Below, piece by piece: positions 18,698-27,239 of a DNA stretch of 64,000 nucleotides. This stretch comes from Murimonas intestini. Its GTDB lineage: Bacteria > Bacillota > Clostridia > Lachnospirales > Lachnospiraceae. A program made the translations under genes and the position numbers. Positions within the stretch are counted from its first letter, which is position 1; every line of letters starts with the position of its first letter. The notes below the pieces were generated by a model, which made no database searches, was not told the origin of the DNA, and saw only the letters and a program-made list of their open reading frames with translations. The stretch covers positions 62,001 to 126,000 of the forward strand of contig NZ_JANKBI010000016.1 of assembly GCF_024622195.1 (NCBI RefSeq), written 5' to 3'.

Positions 18698-20164
18698 ATG
18701 AAAAGCAAGAAAAAGAGTATATGGGAAAAGCCCTTTTTTAGCTCGAAAATCAAATCCGACAGTGTAAAGATGCCGGAAATGCTGTTGGGATATTTTATCG
18801 GACCATTTGGAGCATTGCTGGCTTCCGGTATTTTCACCAGTATTCTGCAGAACTATTTTACAGATGTATTAAAACTGAATCTGACATTTTTAACTACCCT
18901 GCAGCTGGTATCTACCATATTTATCGTTATTTCAAATCTTGTAGTGGGACAGCTGATCGAGAGAACAAAGACAATGGCAGGAAAAGCAAGGCCGTGGATA
19001 CTTTTGTCGGCTCTTACTCTGTCAGTGGCCAGCGTTCTCATGTTTATCGTCCCCTTTGAAGGTACAGCCAAAATGGTATGGGTGGCAATTGCATATAATC
19101 TGTTTTATGCCGTGGCCTATCCGATCTATAATACGGCAAATTCCACGTTGATACCATTATCTACAAGAAACAGCAAGCAGAGAGGCGCCCTTGCGTCATT
19201 TACAAATGTAGCGGGCCTTGGTGTCATGGGCGCAGGTTCCATGGTGTTTCCGGTTCTTGTCTCCTTTGCTTTAAAGGAAGATCAGAATCTGTGGTTTATG
19301 GCCATGCTGGCAATTGCTGTTTTTTCAGCACTAACCATCTATCTGCAGTATATGTTCACAAGAGAGCGTGTGACAGAGGAGCTGGAAAAAAAGGGTGCAG
19401 AGGAAGAAGGAAAAGGGGCGGCGCCGTCACTGGCCACCCAGCTTAAGGCTGTTGTCAGCGAAAAGACATGGTGGATCGTTATGTTTTTTTATGTGGGCTT
19501 TCAGTGGAGCGGAGCCATGAAAAACGGTTCCATGTCTTACTATTGTAAATGGGTCCTTGACAATTCCTTTTTTGGGACAGCTGATGCATGGGGAGCTTCC
19601 CAATCCCTTCTCTCTATCATGGGGGCTGTTCCCATGGCTTTGGCGGCAATTGCTGTTGTTCCCCTGTGCAATAAATATGGGAAGAGGATCGTATGCATGG
19701 GCGGAATGCTCCTGGGTGCTGCCGGAGGTGTCGTTGCCATCATAGGAAATGGCCAGATCGTACCTGTTGCCATCGGTGTGGGACTGAAATGTCTTGGTTC
19801 TGCTCCAGCATGTTATATGATACTGGCACTGCTTGCAGATGTAATCGACCATATTGAATACAAGAGCCGCATCAGGACAGACGGCCTGACCATGTCCATC
19901 TACAGCTCTATTATGGTGGCGGGAACCCCCATCTGCAATTCCATCTTCAGCGCCGTCCTGGGAATGAGCGGCTATGACCAGAACGTGGATGTGGCCATGG
20001 GGATCGCAGGACAGACGGCAGCAGCCCAGACGGCTATATCAGCCAGCTATATATGGGTGGAAACCATCGCCTATGTGATCTGTGCTGTTCTGATCCTGTT
20101 CTTCACTATAGAGAAAAAACTTCCGGAGGAGCAGGCAGCCATTGCCGCCAGGAAGAAGGCATAA
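18698..20164 (+). CDS. GPH-family sugar/glycoside:cation symporter
   Basis: 488 residues with 12 predicted helices. The N-terminal MPEMLLGYFIGPFGALLASG and IERTKTMAGKARPWIL blocks are typical of the glycoside-pentoside-hexuronide branch of MFS-type carriers; the charged loop ELEKKGAEEEGKG is central. It imports glycosides with Na+ or H+. It starts 3 bases after the GH78 stop and probably feeds the cytosolic GH78, GH2 and GH3 enzymes. Confidence 0.92.
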   Translation: MKSKKKSIWEKPFFSSKIKSDSVKMPEMLLGYFIGPFGALLASGIFTSILQNYFTDVLKLNLTFLTTLQLVSTIFIVISNLVVGQLIERTKTMAGKARPWILLSALTLSVASVLMFIVPFEGTAKMVWVAIAYNLFYAVAYPIYNTANSTLIPLSTRNSKQRGALASFTNVAGLGVMGAGSMVFPVLVSFALKEDQNLWFMAMLAIAVFSALTIYLQYMFTRERVTEELEKKGAEEEGKGAAPSLATQLKAVVSEKTWWIVMFFYVGFQWSGAMKNGSMSYYCKWVLDNSFFGTADAWGASQSLLSIMGAVPMALAAIAVVPLCNKYGKRIVCMGGMLLGAAGGVVAIIGNGQIVPVAIGVGLKCLGSAPACYMILALLADVIDHIEYKSRIRTDGLTMSIYSSIMVAGTPICNSIFSAVLGMSGYDQNVDVAMGIAGQTAAAQTAISASYIWVETIAYVICAVLILFFTIEKKLPEEQAAIAARKKA

Positions 20165-20206
20165 TAATAACCGTTATGGTATGTGAACTTTAACTGGAAA
20201 TCGTCC

Positions 20207-20235
20207 TTTATATAAAATGTCATCTTTGGTATAAT
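20207..20235 (+). promoter_or_regulatory. Promoter of the LytTR two-component genes
   Basis: TTTATA (20207-20212), a 17-base spacer, then a perfect TATAAT (20230-20235). The leader that follows is about 140 bases and contains two hairpins. Confidence 0.55.
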
Positions 20236-20258
20236 AGCTGTGAAGCGAAACGTGTAAC

Positions 20259-20280
20259 GGCTCAGCAGGAAATCTGAGCC
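20259..20280 (+). other. Leader hairpin
   Basis: GGCTCAG / CTGAGCC 7-bp stem with an 8-base loop in the 5' leader of the regulator gene at 20382. No T-run follows. Confidence 0.5.
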
Positions 20281-20299
20281 GCTGCCGAAATTTTATACC

Positions 20300-20332
20300 T
20301 TATCGTGCGAAGCACGCCCATCCGCAGGGATC
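20300..20332 (+). repeat. Tandem-hairpin dispersed repeat, copy 1
   Basis: TTATCGTGCGAAGCACG, then CCCATCCGCAGGGATC. It contains two small stem-loops, CGTGC-GAA-GCACG and ATCC-GCAG-GGAT. A second copy in the opposite orientation lies at 26560-26591 with loop and compensating changes. Here it is in the leader of 20382. Confidence 0.65.
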
Positions 20333-20381
20333 TGAATTATGGGATGCACGGAGGTGTATAGTTTGAAATAGGGAGAAGAAG

Positions 20382-21092
20382 ATGATCAGGATCGCATTGG
20401 TGGAGGACGACGCCCAGTATCGTCAGGAACTGTTAGGTTACCTGAAAAAATACGAGCAGGAAAGTAAAGAAAAATTCCAGATTTCCGTATTCACAGACGG
20501 AGATGAAATTGCAGAAGAATATAAAGCGTGCTATGACATCATATTCATGGATATTGAAATGACTTTTATGGATGGAATGACGGCGGCGGAGAGTATCAGG
20601 AAGCTGGATACAGAGGTGGTGATCATTTTCATTACAAATATGCCCCAGTATGCCATAAAGGGCTATACCGTAGACGCATTGGACTATGTGCTAAAACCAG
20701 TCAGCTACTATGCATTTACCCAGAGGCTGGACCGCGCTTTGGCAAGAATGAAAAAGCGTGCAAAGAAATATGTGGTCATCTCCAACAGGGGAAGACTGAA
20801 AAAACTGGATATCTCGGAGATTACATATATTGAGGTACAGGACCACGATCTTGTTTATCACACAGGTGAGGAGGATTTTATGACTAAAGGCTCCCTGTCT
20901 GAAGTAGAAAATGATCTTAAAAAGCACGGGTTTTTCAGGTGCAACAAGTGTTATCTTGTGAATCTGGAATACGTTGAGGCTGTCCAGAACTCCGATGCCC
21001 TTGTTGGAAATGAGTGGATCCAGGTAAGCCGCGGGAAGAGAAAAGCGTTTTTAGAAGCGCTGAATGATTATATGAACGAGGTGAGCAAATAG
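20382..21092 (+). CDS. LytTR response regulator
   Basis: 236-residue cytosolic regulator of the LytT/AgrA group. Receiver domain 1-120 with acidic pocket E8/D9/D10, phospho-acceptor Asp57 in IIFMDIEM and conserved Lys in YVLKPVSYYAF; LytTR DNA-binding domain about 135-235 (FFRCNKCYLVNLEYVEAV). GGGAGAAG precedes the ATG. The stop overlaps the GTG start of the partner kinase by one base. It probably controls the glycoside locus on either side. Confidence 0.93.
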   Translation: MIRIALVEDDAQYRQELLGYLKKYEQESKEKFQISVFTDGDEIAEEYKACYDIIFMDIEMTFMDGMTAAESIRKLDTEVVIIFITNMPQYAIKGYTVDALDYVLKPVSYYAFTQRLDRALARMKKRAKKYVVISNRGRLKKLDISEITYIEVQDHDLVYHTGEEDFMTKGSLSEVENDLKKHGFFRCNKCYLVNLEYVEAVQNSDALVGNEWIQVSRGKRKAFLEALNDYMNEVSK

Positions 21093-22411
21093 TGCTGCAG
21101 GTTACGCCAGATTTAAATAATACGCCGGGCATCTATTATGCCCTTGCCTATATTTTCAGCAGCAGCCTGTATATCAGCCTTAATAAAAAGCGGCTGACCG
21201 GAAAGAGACGTGCGGCAGCCCAGACAGGCTTTGCCGTTTTGCTGCTTGTTTTTATGATCGCCACCGACCAGATCGCGGTAAAGTGGTTTATTCCCTGTGT
21301 TCTGGCTGAGATAGGGATACTCTGGCTGTCTATCCATACCTGCTGTGATATGGACTGGAAAAAATCAGCCTACTTCTGCACCAGGGTATTTATCCTGGGA
21401 GAGCTTGCTGCTTCTCTTGACTGGCAGCTGTTTTATTTCGGCCTGATGAACTGGGAGCTGGAGCTTAATATGGTATGGAATCTGCTGTTTCTGACAGTTT
21501 CCTACGGCAGCGTATTTGGTGTCATGTATTTACTGGAGCGGAGTTACAGGAAAGAAAACGAAGAACTGCATATAAGCGGCAGGGAACTGAGGGTCACTGT
21601 TTTTCTGCTGCTGCTTGTTTATATGATGAGCAATATGAGCTATGTTTTCTCAAACACGCCTTTCAGCAGCCAGTTCCCGGCTGAGATGTTTACTATCCGC
21701 ACCCTTGTGGATCTGGGAGGAGTGGGGATCCTGTTTGCATATCATATGCAGATACAGGAAATAAACGTAAAACTCGAAAATGCATATCTGCAGAATATGC
21801 TCCACTCACAGTATGAAAACTACAAGATCTCTGAGGAAAGCATTGCCCTGGTCAATCAGAAGTATCATGATCTGAAGCACCAGATCGCATTTCTGCGCTC
21901 ATCCATAGATGACAGGGAGAAGGAAACCTACCTGAATCAGATGGAGCAGGAGATTAAATTATATGAGGCACAGAATAAGACAGGAAACAAGGTTCTGGAC
22001 ACTATTCTGACAGCGAAAACGCTTCAGTGCCAGAATCAGGGGATCAGCCTGACATGTGTGGCGGACGGAGAGGCAATTGAATTTATGCATCCTATGGATA
22101 TCACGGCGCTGTTTGGAAATGCGCTGGATAATGCCATTGAAAGCGTGAAAAAGATTGCGGATCCTGAAAAAAGGCTGATACACATGGTAGTGTCACGGCA
22201 GAAAAATTTTCTGCGCATCAAGGTGGAAAACTGCTATGAGGGTACCCTGGAATTTGAAAATGGAATGCCGAAGACAACAAAGCTGGATAAAAAATTTCAT
22301 GGATACGGCATGAAGAGCATTAAAACAATTGTTGAAAAATATAGTGGTTCCGTCACCGTCCAGGCAAAAGACGGATGGTTTGAGCTGAGGATACTGATAT
22401 CCCGGGAATGA
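21092..22411 (+). CDS. AgrC/LytS-like sensor kinase (GHKL)
   Basis: 439 residues from a GTG overlapping the previous stop. There are about six N-terminal helices (residues 15-235), a coiled linker, and an H-box with His263 in YHDLKHQIAFL. The GHKL ATPase has an N-box around ALFGNALDNAIES and G-box GYGMKSIKTIVEKY. AgrC-like kinases often sense peptides, but the setting between GH genes favours a sugar- or transport-related signal; this is open. Partner of the regulator at 20382. Confidence 0.9.
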   Translation: MLQVTPDLNNTPGIYYALAYIFSSSLYISLNKKRLTGKRRAAAQTGFAVLLLVFMIATDQIAVKWFIPCVLAEIGILWLSIHTCCDMDWKKSAYFCTRVFILGELAASLDWQLFYFGLMNWELELNMVWNLLFLTVSYGSVFGVMYLLERSYRKENEELHISGRELRVTVFLLLLVYMMSNMSYVFSNTPFSSQFPAEMFTIRTLVDLGGVGILFAYHMQIQEINVKLENAYLQNMLHSQYENYKISEESIALVNQKYHDLKHQIAFLRSSIDDREKETYLNQMEQEIKLYEAQNKTGNKVLDTILTAKTLQCQNQGISLTCVADGEAIEFMHPMDITALFGNALDNAIESVKKIADPEKRLIHMVVSRQKNFLRIKVENCYEGTLEFENGMPKTTKLDKKFHGYGMKSIKTIVEKYSGSVTVQAKDGWFELRILISRE

Positions 22412-22453
22412 GATGGTGCGGGACGTGGATGATACCAGAGGATATGAAAACAG

Positions 22454-24907
22454 GTGAAAAATTTAAAGTATAAAGAGATAATCAATAAAATGACGCTGGA
22501 GGAAAAGGCCGCTTTTCTGAGCGGAAAAGGTGAGTGGGAGAGCAGGGATCTAAAGCGCCTGAATATCCCGTCAGTTTTCTTTTCGGACGGGCCTCACGGA
22601 ATCCGGAAGCAGGCCGGGGCGGGGGATCATCTGGGATTGAATGAATCCCTTCCTGCCACCTGTTTTCCCACGGCGGCATCTGTGGCCAACAGCTGGGATG
22701 AAAGCCTTGGCGAAGAGATAGGCCGGGCGCTGGGGGAAGAGGCTTTGGCGCAGGATGTAAATATCCTGCTGGGGCCGGGGCTTAACATAAAGAGAAGCCC
22801 GCTGTGCGGGCGTAATTTTGAGTATTTTTCAGAGGATCCCTATCTGGCGGGAAAGATGGCGGCTTCTTATGTAAAAGGCATTCAGAGCCAGGGATTGTCT
22901 GCATGTCCCAAGCATTTTGCAGTAAACAGCCAGGAGCTCAGGCGTATGGCAATGAATGCAGTGCTGGACGAGAGGACACTCCGGGAAATATATCTGACAG
23001 GATTTGAGATTGCCGTGAAAGAAGGAAAGGCAAAGGCCATAATGACCAGCTACAATGAGGTAAATGGTACTTATGCCAATGAGAACAGCCATTTATTGCA
23101 GGATATTCTTCGCGATGAGTGGGGGTTTGACGGTATAGTGGTCACAGACTGGGGCGGCTCCAATGACCATGTAAAAGGTGTGGAGGCAGGCTCCAATGTG
23201 GAGATGCCCAACCCCGGTCTGGATTCTGCAAGAGAGATCGTAAGGGCTGTGGAGGATGGTACGCTTTTGGCTGAGGCAGTAGATGCCCGTGTGGATGAGC
23301 TGCTGGATGCTGTGCTGTATTTGACGGAACAGGCAAAGAGCAAAAAAACCTCCTTTGATGAGAAGGCACATCACGGGCTGGCCAGACGGGCGGCAGCGGA
23401 AAGTGCAGTCCTTTTAAAGAATGAAGACAATATTCTGCCTTTGCCGGCAAAGACAAAGGTTGCTCTGATCGGTGATTTTGCAGCAAAGCCCCGGTACCAG
23501 GGAGCAGGTTCATCGGTTGTGAATGCCATCCATGTGGAATCTATGGATAAAATCATCCAAAATTATGAACTGCAGACAGTTGGCATGGCAAGAGGCTATA
23601 TTCGCACAGGCGAGGCGGACGCGGCGCTTCAGAAGGAAGCCCTTGATATTGCCCGGAATGCGGATGCTGTTTTATACTGCTTCGGTTTAGATGAAATCAG
23701 TGAATCAGAGGGAATGGACCGCGCGCATATGCGGATTCCCCAAAACCAGATTGAGCTCTTAGAAGCCCTGGTAAAGGTGAATGAAAATGTGATAGGGATC
23801 TTAAGTGCCGGTTCAGCTATTGAAATGCCATGGCAGAACAGCTGCAAAGCTATTCTGCACGGTTTTCTTTCAGGGGAGGCGGGAGCATCCGCCATGCTGG
23901 ACCTGATCACAGGCAAAGAGAATCCTTCGGGAAGATTGAGCGAATCCTATCCCATCCGCTATGAAGACACGCCTGCCTACAGGTATTTTCCAGGTACAGA
24001 AAGGACGGCCGAATACAGGGAGTCCATTTATGTTGGCTACCGCTACTATGATACAAGCAGGGTACGGGTGCAGTATCCCTTTGGCTTTGGTTTATCTTAT
24101 ACGGAATTTACATATTCTGATCTTAAGATCAGTGAAAAGGGTATTTCCCTCACTGTGGAAAACACAGGAAAATATGATGGGGCAGAGGTTGTCCAGCTGT
24201 ATGTGGGACTGCACAATGCCATTGTGTTCCGACCGGAAAAAGAGCTGAAAGGCTTTAAAAAAGTTTATCTAAAAGCAGGTGAGAGCAGGACTGTTGAGAT
24301 TCCATTTGACGACAAGACTTTCCGCTACTGGAATGTAAAGACTGATCAATGGGAAATAGAGATGGGCGATTACGATATCATGGCTGGAGCAAGCGTGAGT
24401 GACATCCGCCTGAGAGGAAAACTTCACGTTGAGGGGACTACAGATATATATCCGTATAACCCGGCCCAGCTTCCGTACTACTATACCGGACTGGTGCAGA
24501 GCATCCATGATGATGAATTCAGGAATCTTTTGGGCCATGGGATCCCGTCAGGCAAATGGTCAGGGGAGATTGGGCCAAACGATGCCATCTGCCAGATGTT
24601 TTATGCAAAAAGCGCTTTGGCAAGGCTGGTCTATAATCGTCTCACAGCCATGAAGAAAAAGAGTGAGGAAGCCGGAAAACCAGACCTGAATATTCTCTTC
24701 ATCTACAATATGCCCTTCCGCGGCATAGCAAAAATGACAGGAGGTATGGTCAGCAGAGAAATGGTAGAAGGAATGCTCACCATAGTAAACGGACACTTCT
24801 TCAGAGGCGCCGGCAGGGTGATCGGCGGATTCTTCAGAAACAGGAAGGCTAATAAGGAGTATGAGGCAAAGCTTGGGAAGACGGGGAAGAAAAAGAACAT
24901 TCTTTGA
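22454..24907 (+). CDS. Cytosolic GH3 beta-glycosidase
   Basis: 817 residues with conventional order. The GTG at 22454 follows AGAGGA at some distance; no better start is present. TIM barrel about 1-300 (FFSDGPHGIRKQ; CPKHFAVNSQE; VVTDWGG with nucleophile Asp232), alpha/beta domain about 320-500, Fn3-like about 560-630. A C-terminal tail of about 150 residues (from HVEGTTDIYPYN, rich in Lys at the end) is extra to the core family. No signal peptide. It cleaves beta-glucosides or beta-xylosides, and is the last gene of the locus, followed by a strong terminator. Confidence 0.93.
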   Translation: MKNLKYKEIINKMTLEEKAAFLSGKGEWESRDLKRLNIPSVFFSDGPHGIRKQAGAGDHLGLNESLPATCFPTAASVANSWDESLGEEIGRALGEEALAQDVNILLGPGLNIKRSPLCGRNFEYFSEDPYLAGKMAASYVKGIQSQGLSACPKHFAVNSQELRRMAMNAVLDERTLREIYLTGFEIAVKEGKAKAIMTSYNEVNGTYANENSHLLQDILRDEWGFDGIVVTDWGGSNDHVKGVEAGSNVEMPNPGLDSAREIVRAVEDGTLLAEAVDARVDELLDAVLYLTEQAKSKKTSFDEKAHHGLARRAAAESAVLLKNEDNILPLPAKTKVALIGDFAAKPRYQGAGSSVVNAIHVESMDKIIQNYELQTVGMARGYIRTGEADAALQKEALDIARNADAVLYCFGLDEISESEGMDRAHMRIPQNQIELLEALVKVNENVIGILSAGSAIEMPWQNSCKAILHGFLSGEAGASAMLDLITGKENPSGRLSESYPIRYEDTPAYRYFPGTERTAEYRESIYVGYRYYDTSRVRVQYPFGFGLSYTEFTYSDLKISEKGISLTVENTGKYDGAEVVQLYVGLHNAIVFRPEKELKGFKKVYLKAGESRTVEIPFDDKTFRYWNVKTDQWEIEMGDYDIMAGASVSDIRLRGKLHVEGTTDIYPYNPAQLPYYYTGLVQSIHDDEFRNLLGHGIPSGKWSGEIGPNDAICQMFYAKSALARLVYNRLTAMKKKSEEAGKPDLNILFIYNMPFRGIAKMTGGMVSREMVEGMLTIVNGHFFRGAGRVIGGFFRNRKANKEYEAKLGKTGKKKNIL

Positions 24908-24921
24908 ACAGGATAATTACG

Positions 24922-24954
24922 AAAGCCGGTATACCAATGGGTGTACCGGCTTTT
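24922..24954 (+). terminator. Rho-independent terminator after GH3
   Basis: AAAGCCGGTATACC, short loop, GGGTGTACCGGC, then TTTT. It closes the glycoside locus. Confidence 0.85.
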
Positions 24955-25117
24955 AGCAGGTTGCAGATTATTTGTCTATTTATTTTCAGATATTGGTGAT
25001 ATACTAATTATGTTCAACAAAATAATTGAGGAATCCTCCCACCTCTACAGGTTGAGGGATGAATTGCCAAAATTTTGTAAGATTAGAAAATAAAAATGTG
25101 TAGAGGAGCGAGTTGTT

Positions 25118-25555
25118 ATGTTAAACATATGTTATGGCGATATGCCGGACGCTATTTTCAATACTTCGGTTTATTTTAAAAATGTATATGAAGATAACTG
25201 GATTACAGATGCTCAGGCAAAAGAGATGATCTTGGATATTGATAAGTCGGAGGTGCTGGACAGCGGAGTGATAGACAGCCCGGTATTGGGAAAGATACCG
25301 GCAACCAATTTGTCTGGAGGTGTAAAGACACTAATTTTGATCAAGAATGAGCCATATAAGGTGTTTAACGCTTCAGCTTGTGGAGACAACTGTGCCAAGT
25401 GGATATTGAAGATAGCTGAACAGCAGGATATCACCATTAATCTCAGGCATCTGATGGATTTTGGCAAAGGTGTGTTTTCAATTCGTATTTTAAATACGAA
25501 TCAAATAGTGCATAGTATGAAAGAGTTGATTCCGATTGCCGGACATTTTGTATAG
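25118..25555 (+). CDS. DUF4869 domain protein
   Basis: 145 residues, cytosolic. AGAGGAGCGAGTTGTT precedes the ATG. The NTSVYFKNVYEDNWITD, DSGVIDSPVLGKIPATNLSG and VFNASACGDNCAKW blocks match the DUF4869 family as I know it from Lachnospiraceae. Function unknown. It is followed after 11 bases by a P-loop protein, and this pairing recurs in the group. Base composition is more AT-rich than the GH genes before it, suggesting separate acquisition. Confidence 0.85.
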   Translation: MLNICYGDMPDAIFNTSVYFKNVYEDNWITDAQAKEMILDIDKSEVLDSGVIDSPVLGKIPATNLSGGVKTLILIKNEPYKVFNASACGDNCAKWILKIAEQQDITINLRHLMDFGKGVFSIRILNTNQIVHSMKELIPIAGHFV

Positions 25556-25566
25556 GTGATATATAT

Positions 25567-26598
25567 ATGACAGGAAAATATAGAATTATAATCCAAAACA
25601 AAAGGATTCGATATGATTTTGAAATTAAAAGAAATATTACTATAATACGCGGGGACAGTGCCACTGGGAAGACAGTATTAGTGGATATGGTACGTGAATA
25701 TTATGAAAATGGAGTGGAAAGTGGAATAAAATTGCAGTGCAATAAGAGCTGTGTTGTGCTGGAAGGAAGAAATTGGAAGATGCAATTAGCGTCTATTAAA
25801 AACAGTATTGTATTTATCGATGAGGTAAGCGGATTTGTTTCATCAAAGGATTTTGCGTCAGAACTTCAAAAGACTGATAATTATTATGTTATTGTTACCA
25901 GAGAAAGTCTTTCCACTCTGCCATATAGTGTGAATGAAATATATGGTATTAGAAATTCTGGCAAATATGGATCACTTAAACAGACATATAATGAATTGTA
26001 CCAGTTGTATGGCAAAGGTAACTTTTTAAATGAGGTTAGGCCAGATACGGTGCTCACAGAAGATGCTAATTCGGGATATCAGTTTTTTTATACTATATGC
26101 AAAAAGCGGAGATTAGAATGCATTTCTGCGAAAGGGAAGTCTAATATATTTTCATATCTCACGAAGCATAATGTCGGTAAGATTTTGGTCATTGCAGATG
26201 GGGCGGCATTTGGTGCAGAAATGGAAAAAGTGATAAAGCTGATGGAGATTCGGGAAGATATTGTCCTGTATCTGCCTGAATCATTTGAGTGGCTGATTTT
26301 GAAATCAGGTGTCATTCATGACAGTGAGCTTCCAGCATTTTTAGATGCACCATATGATTATGCGGAGAGCAGTAAATATCTCAGTTGGGAAAGGTACTTT
26401 ACAGAGCTTATAGTGAAGAAAACACAAGGTACCTATTTAAGATATAGCAAGCATATATTAAATGAAGTATATGTCCATATTGAAATAGCTGATAGGATTT
26501 TGGAGAATATGGAAAATATAAATCTATATTGGAAGGATTCCTGTCATGGAGATGGCGACATCCTTACGGATGGGCGTGTTTCGCACGATAATGTCTGA
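25567..26598 (+). CDS. P-loop ATPase paired with DUF4869
   Basis: 343 residues. Walker A GDSATGKT at 29-36 and a Walker B-like SIVFIDEV near residues 78-85. The second half contains GKILVIADGAAFGAEMEKV, which could be a Toprim-like or receiver-like acidic strand, but I am not certain. The ATG follows AGGTGATATAT. The final 12 or so codons lie inside a dispersed repeat (26560-26591), so the C-terminus (DILTDGRVSHDNV) is repeat-derived. No known role; the pair may be a stress or defence module. Confidence 0.75.
   Translation: MTGKYRIIIQNKRIRYDFEIKRNITIIRGDSATGKTVLVDMVREYYENGVESGIKLQCNKSCVVLEGRNWKMQLASIKNSIVFIDEVSGFVSSKDFASELQKTDNYYVIVTRESLSTLPYSVNEIYGIRNSGKYGSLKQTYNELYQLYGKGNFLNEVRPDTVLTEDANSGYQFFYTICKKRRLECISAKGKSNIFSYLTKHNVGKILVIADGAAFGAEMEKVIKLMEIREDIVLYLPESFEWLILKSGVIHDSELPAFLDAPYDYAESSKYLSWERYFTELIVKKTQGTYLRYSKHILNEVYVHIEIADRILENMENINLYWKDSCHGDGDILTDGRVSHDNV
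26560..26591 (-). repeat. Tandem-hairpin dispersed repeat, copy 2
   Basis: Read on the minus strand: TTATCGTGCGAAACACG, then CCCATCCGTAAGGAT. It differs from copy 1 (20300) mainly in loops and in pairing partners. It overlaps the last codons of the ATPase gene. Confidence 0.65.
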
Positions 26599-26658
26599 TT
26601 CATATTCGCTAATTGTCAAGCATACACTGTAAAAACAGCATCTTCGGAGGCTTATCCT

Positions 26659-26910
26659 TTGAAAGATTATATCGAAGAGCGGGCAGTAGAGATTGCCAAT
26701 TATATTATTGAAACGAAAGCAACAGTGAGGCAGGCAGCGAATAAGTTTGGAATCAGCAAGAGTACGGTACATAAGGATGTAACGGAGCGTCTTTCACAGA
26801 CGAATCCCGGACTGGCAAGGGAAGCCAGGAAGGTATTGGAGGTCAATAAGTCAGAACGTCATATAAGAGGGGGACTGGCTACAAGGGAGAAATATCTTCA
26901 CCAGCATTAA
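26659..26910 (+). CDS. spoIIID: Sporulation transcription factor SpoIIID
   Basis: 83-residue DNA-binding protein of the mother-cell sporulation programme, acting with sigma-E then repressed as sigma-K takes over. MKDYIEERAVEIANYII and the helix-turn-helix FGISKSTVHKDVTERL are the family signature, with a basic tail. The start is TTG at 26659 with CGGAGG eight bases upstream. A palindromic element separates the gene from its terminator. Its presence shows the organism can probably sporulate. Confidence 0.95.
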   Translation: MKDYIEERAVEIANYIIETKATVRQAANKFGISKSTVHKDVTERLSQTNPGLAREARKVLEVNKSERHIRGGLATREKYLHQH

Positions 26911-26916
26911 AAGAGA

Positions 26917-26995
26917 GTAGCTGTTCAGTACCTGGCGCTACCGCTCTGCGGTGTATAGTTATATCTTCGCAGGACAAAGGGTACTGAATAGTTAC
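26917..26995. repeat. Palindromic MITE-like element, copy 1
   Basis: 79 bp bounded by GTAGCTGTTCAGTACC and its near reverse complement GGGTACTGAATAGTTAC; a small ACCGC/GCGGT stem lies inside. The ends match those of the 132-bp element at 59951-60082. It carries no gene. Confidence 0.7.
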
Positions 26996-27005
26996 AAAAA
27001 AGAAT

Positions 27006-27049
27006 ACTGTCCGGAAGGCTTATACCGCATTCCATGGGCAGTTTTTTTT
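27006..27049 (+). terminator. Terminator for spoIIID
   Basis: ACTGTCC pairs with GGGCAGT (one G-U), and an inner GGAAGGC pairs with GCATTCC; a run of eight T follows. It lies beyond the palindromic element, as if the element had landed between gene and terminator. Confidence 0.75.
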
Positions 27050-27063
27050 ATTCCCGCGAGGTG

Positions 27064-27088
27064 TTTTCGTGCGTATTTTGCACGAAAA
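27064..27088. repeat. Palindrome in spoIIID-SBP gap
   Basis: TTTTCGTGC and GCACGAAAA are perfect arms around a seven-base loop, flanked by CCCGCGAGG on the left and CCCGAGGG on the right. The remaining bases of the 26910-27240 gap show no open frame I would call. Confidence 0.5.
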
Positions 27089-27160
27089 TCCCGAGGGCTG
27101 CAGCGCGAAACGGCGAATTTTGCTGTTTACATGAAGCGCAGTGCCGCCAGGGATTTCACA

Positions 27161-27189
27161 TTGCAATTGTATACAATCCAATTTATAAT
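27161..27189 (+). promoter_or_regulatory. Promoter with operator palindrome for SBP sensing operon
   Basis: TTGCAA (27161-27166), exact 17-base spacer, TATAAT (27184-27189). The spacer contains the perfect palindrome ATTGTATACAAT (27166-27177), placed where a repressor would block RNA polymerase. AGAGGAGT and the ATG at 27240 follow. Confidence 0.8.
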
Positions 27190-27239
27190 AGCCATATAGC
27201 GGGAATAGATCTGGTTTTACAGAGAGGAGTAAACGCTTT

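Noticed and set aside
26917..27090. CRISPR-like array near spoIIID
   Set aside because: The repeats are inverted and unequal, with no regular spacers and no cas genes; palindromic elements explain them.
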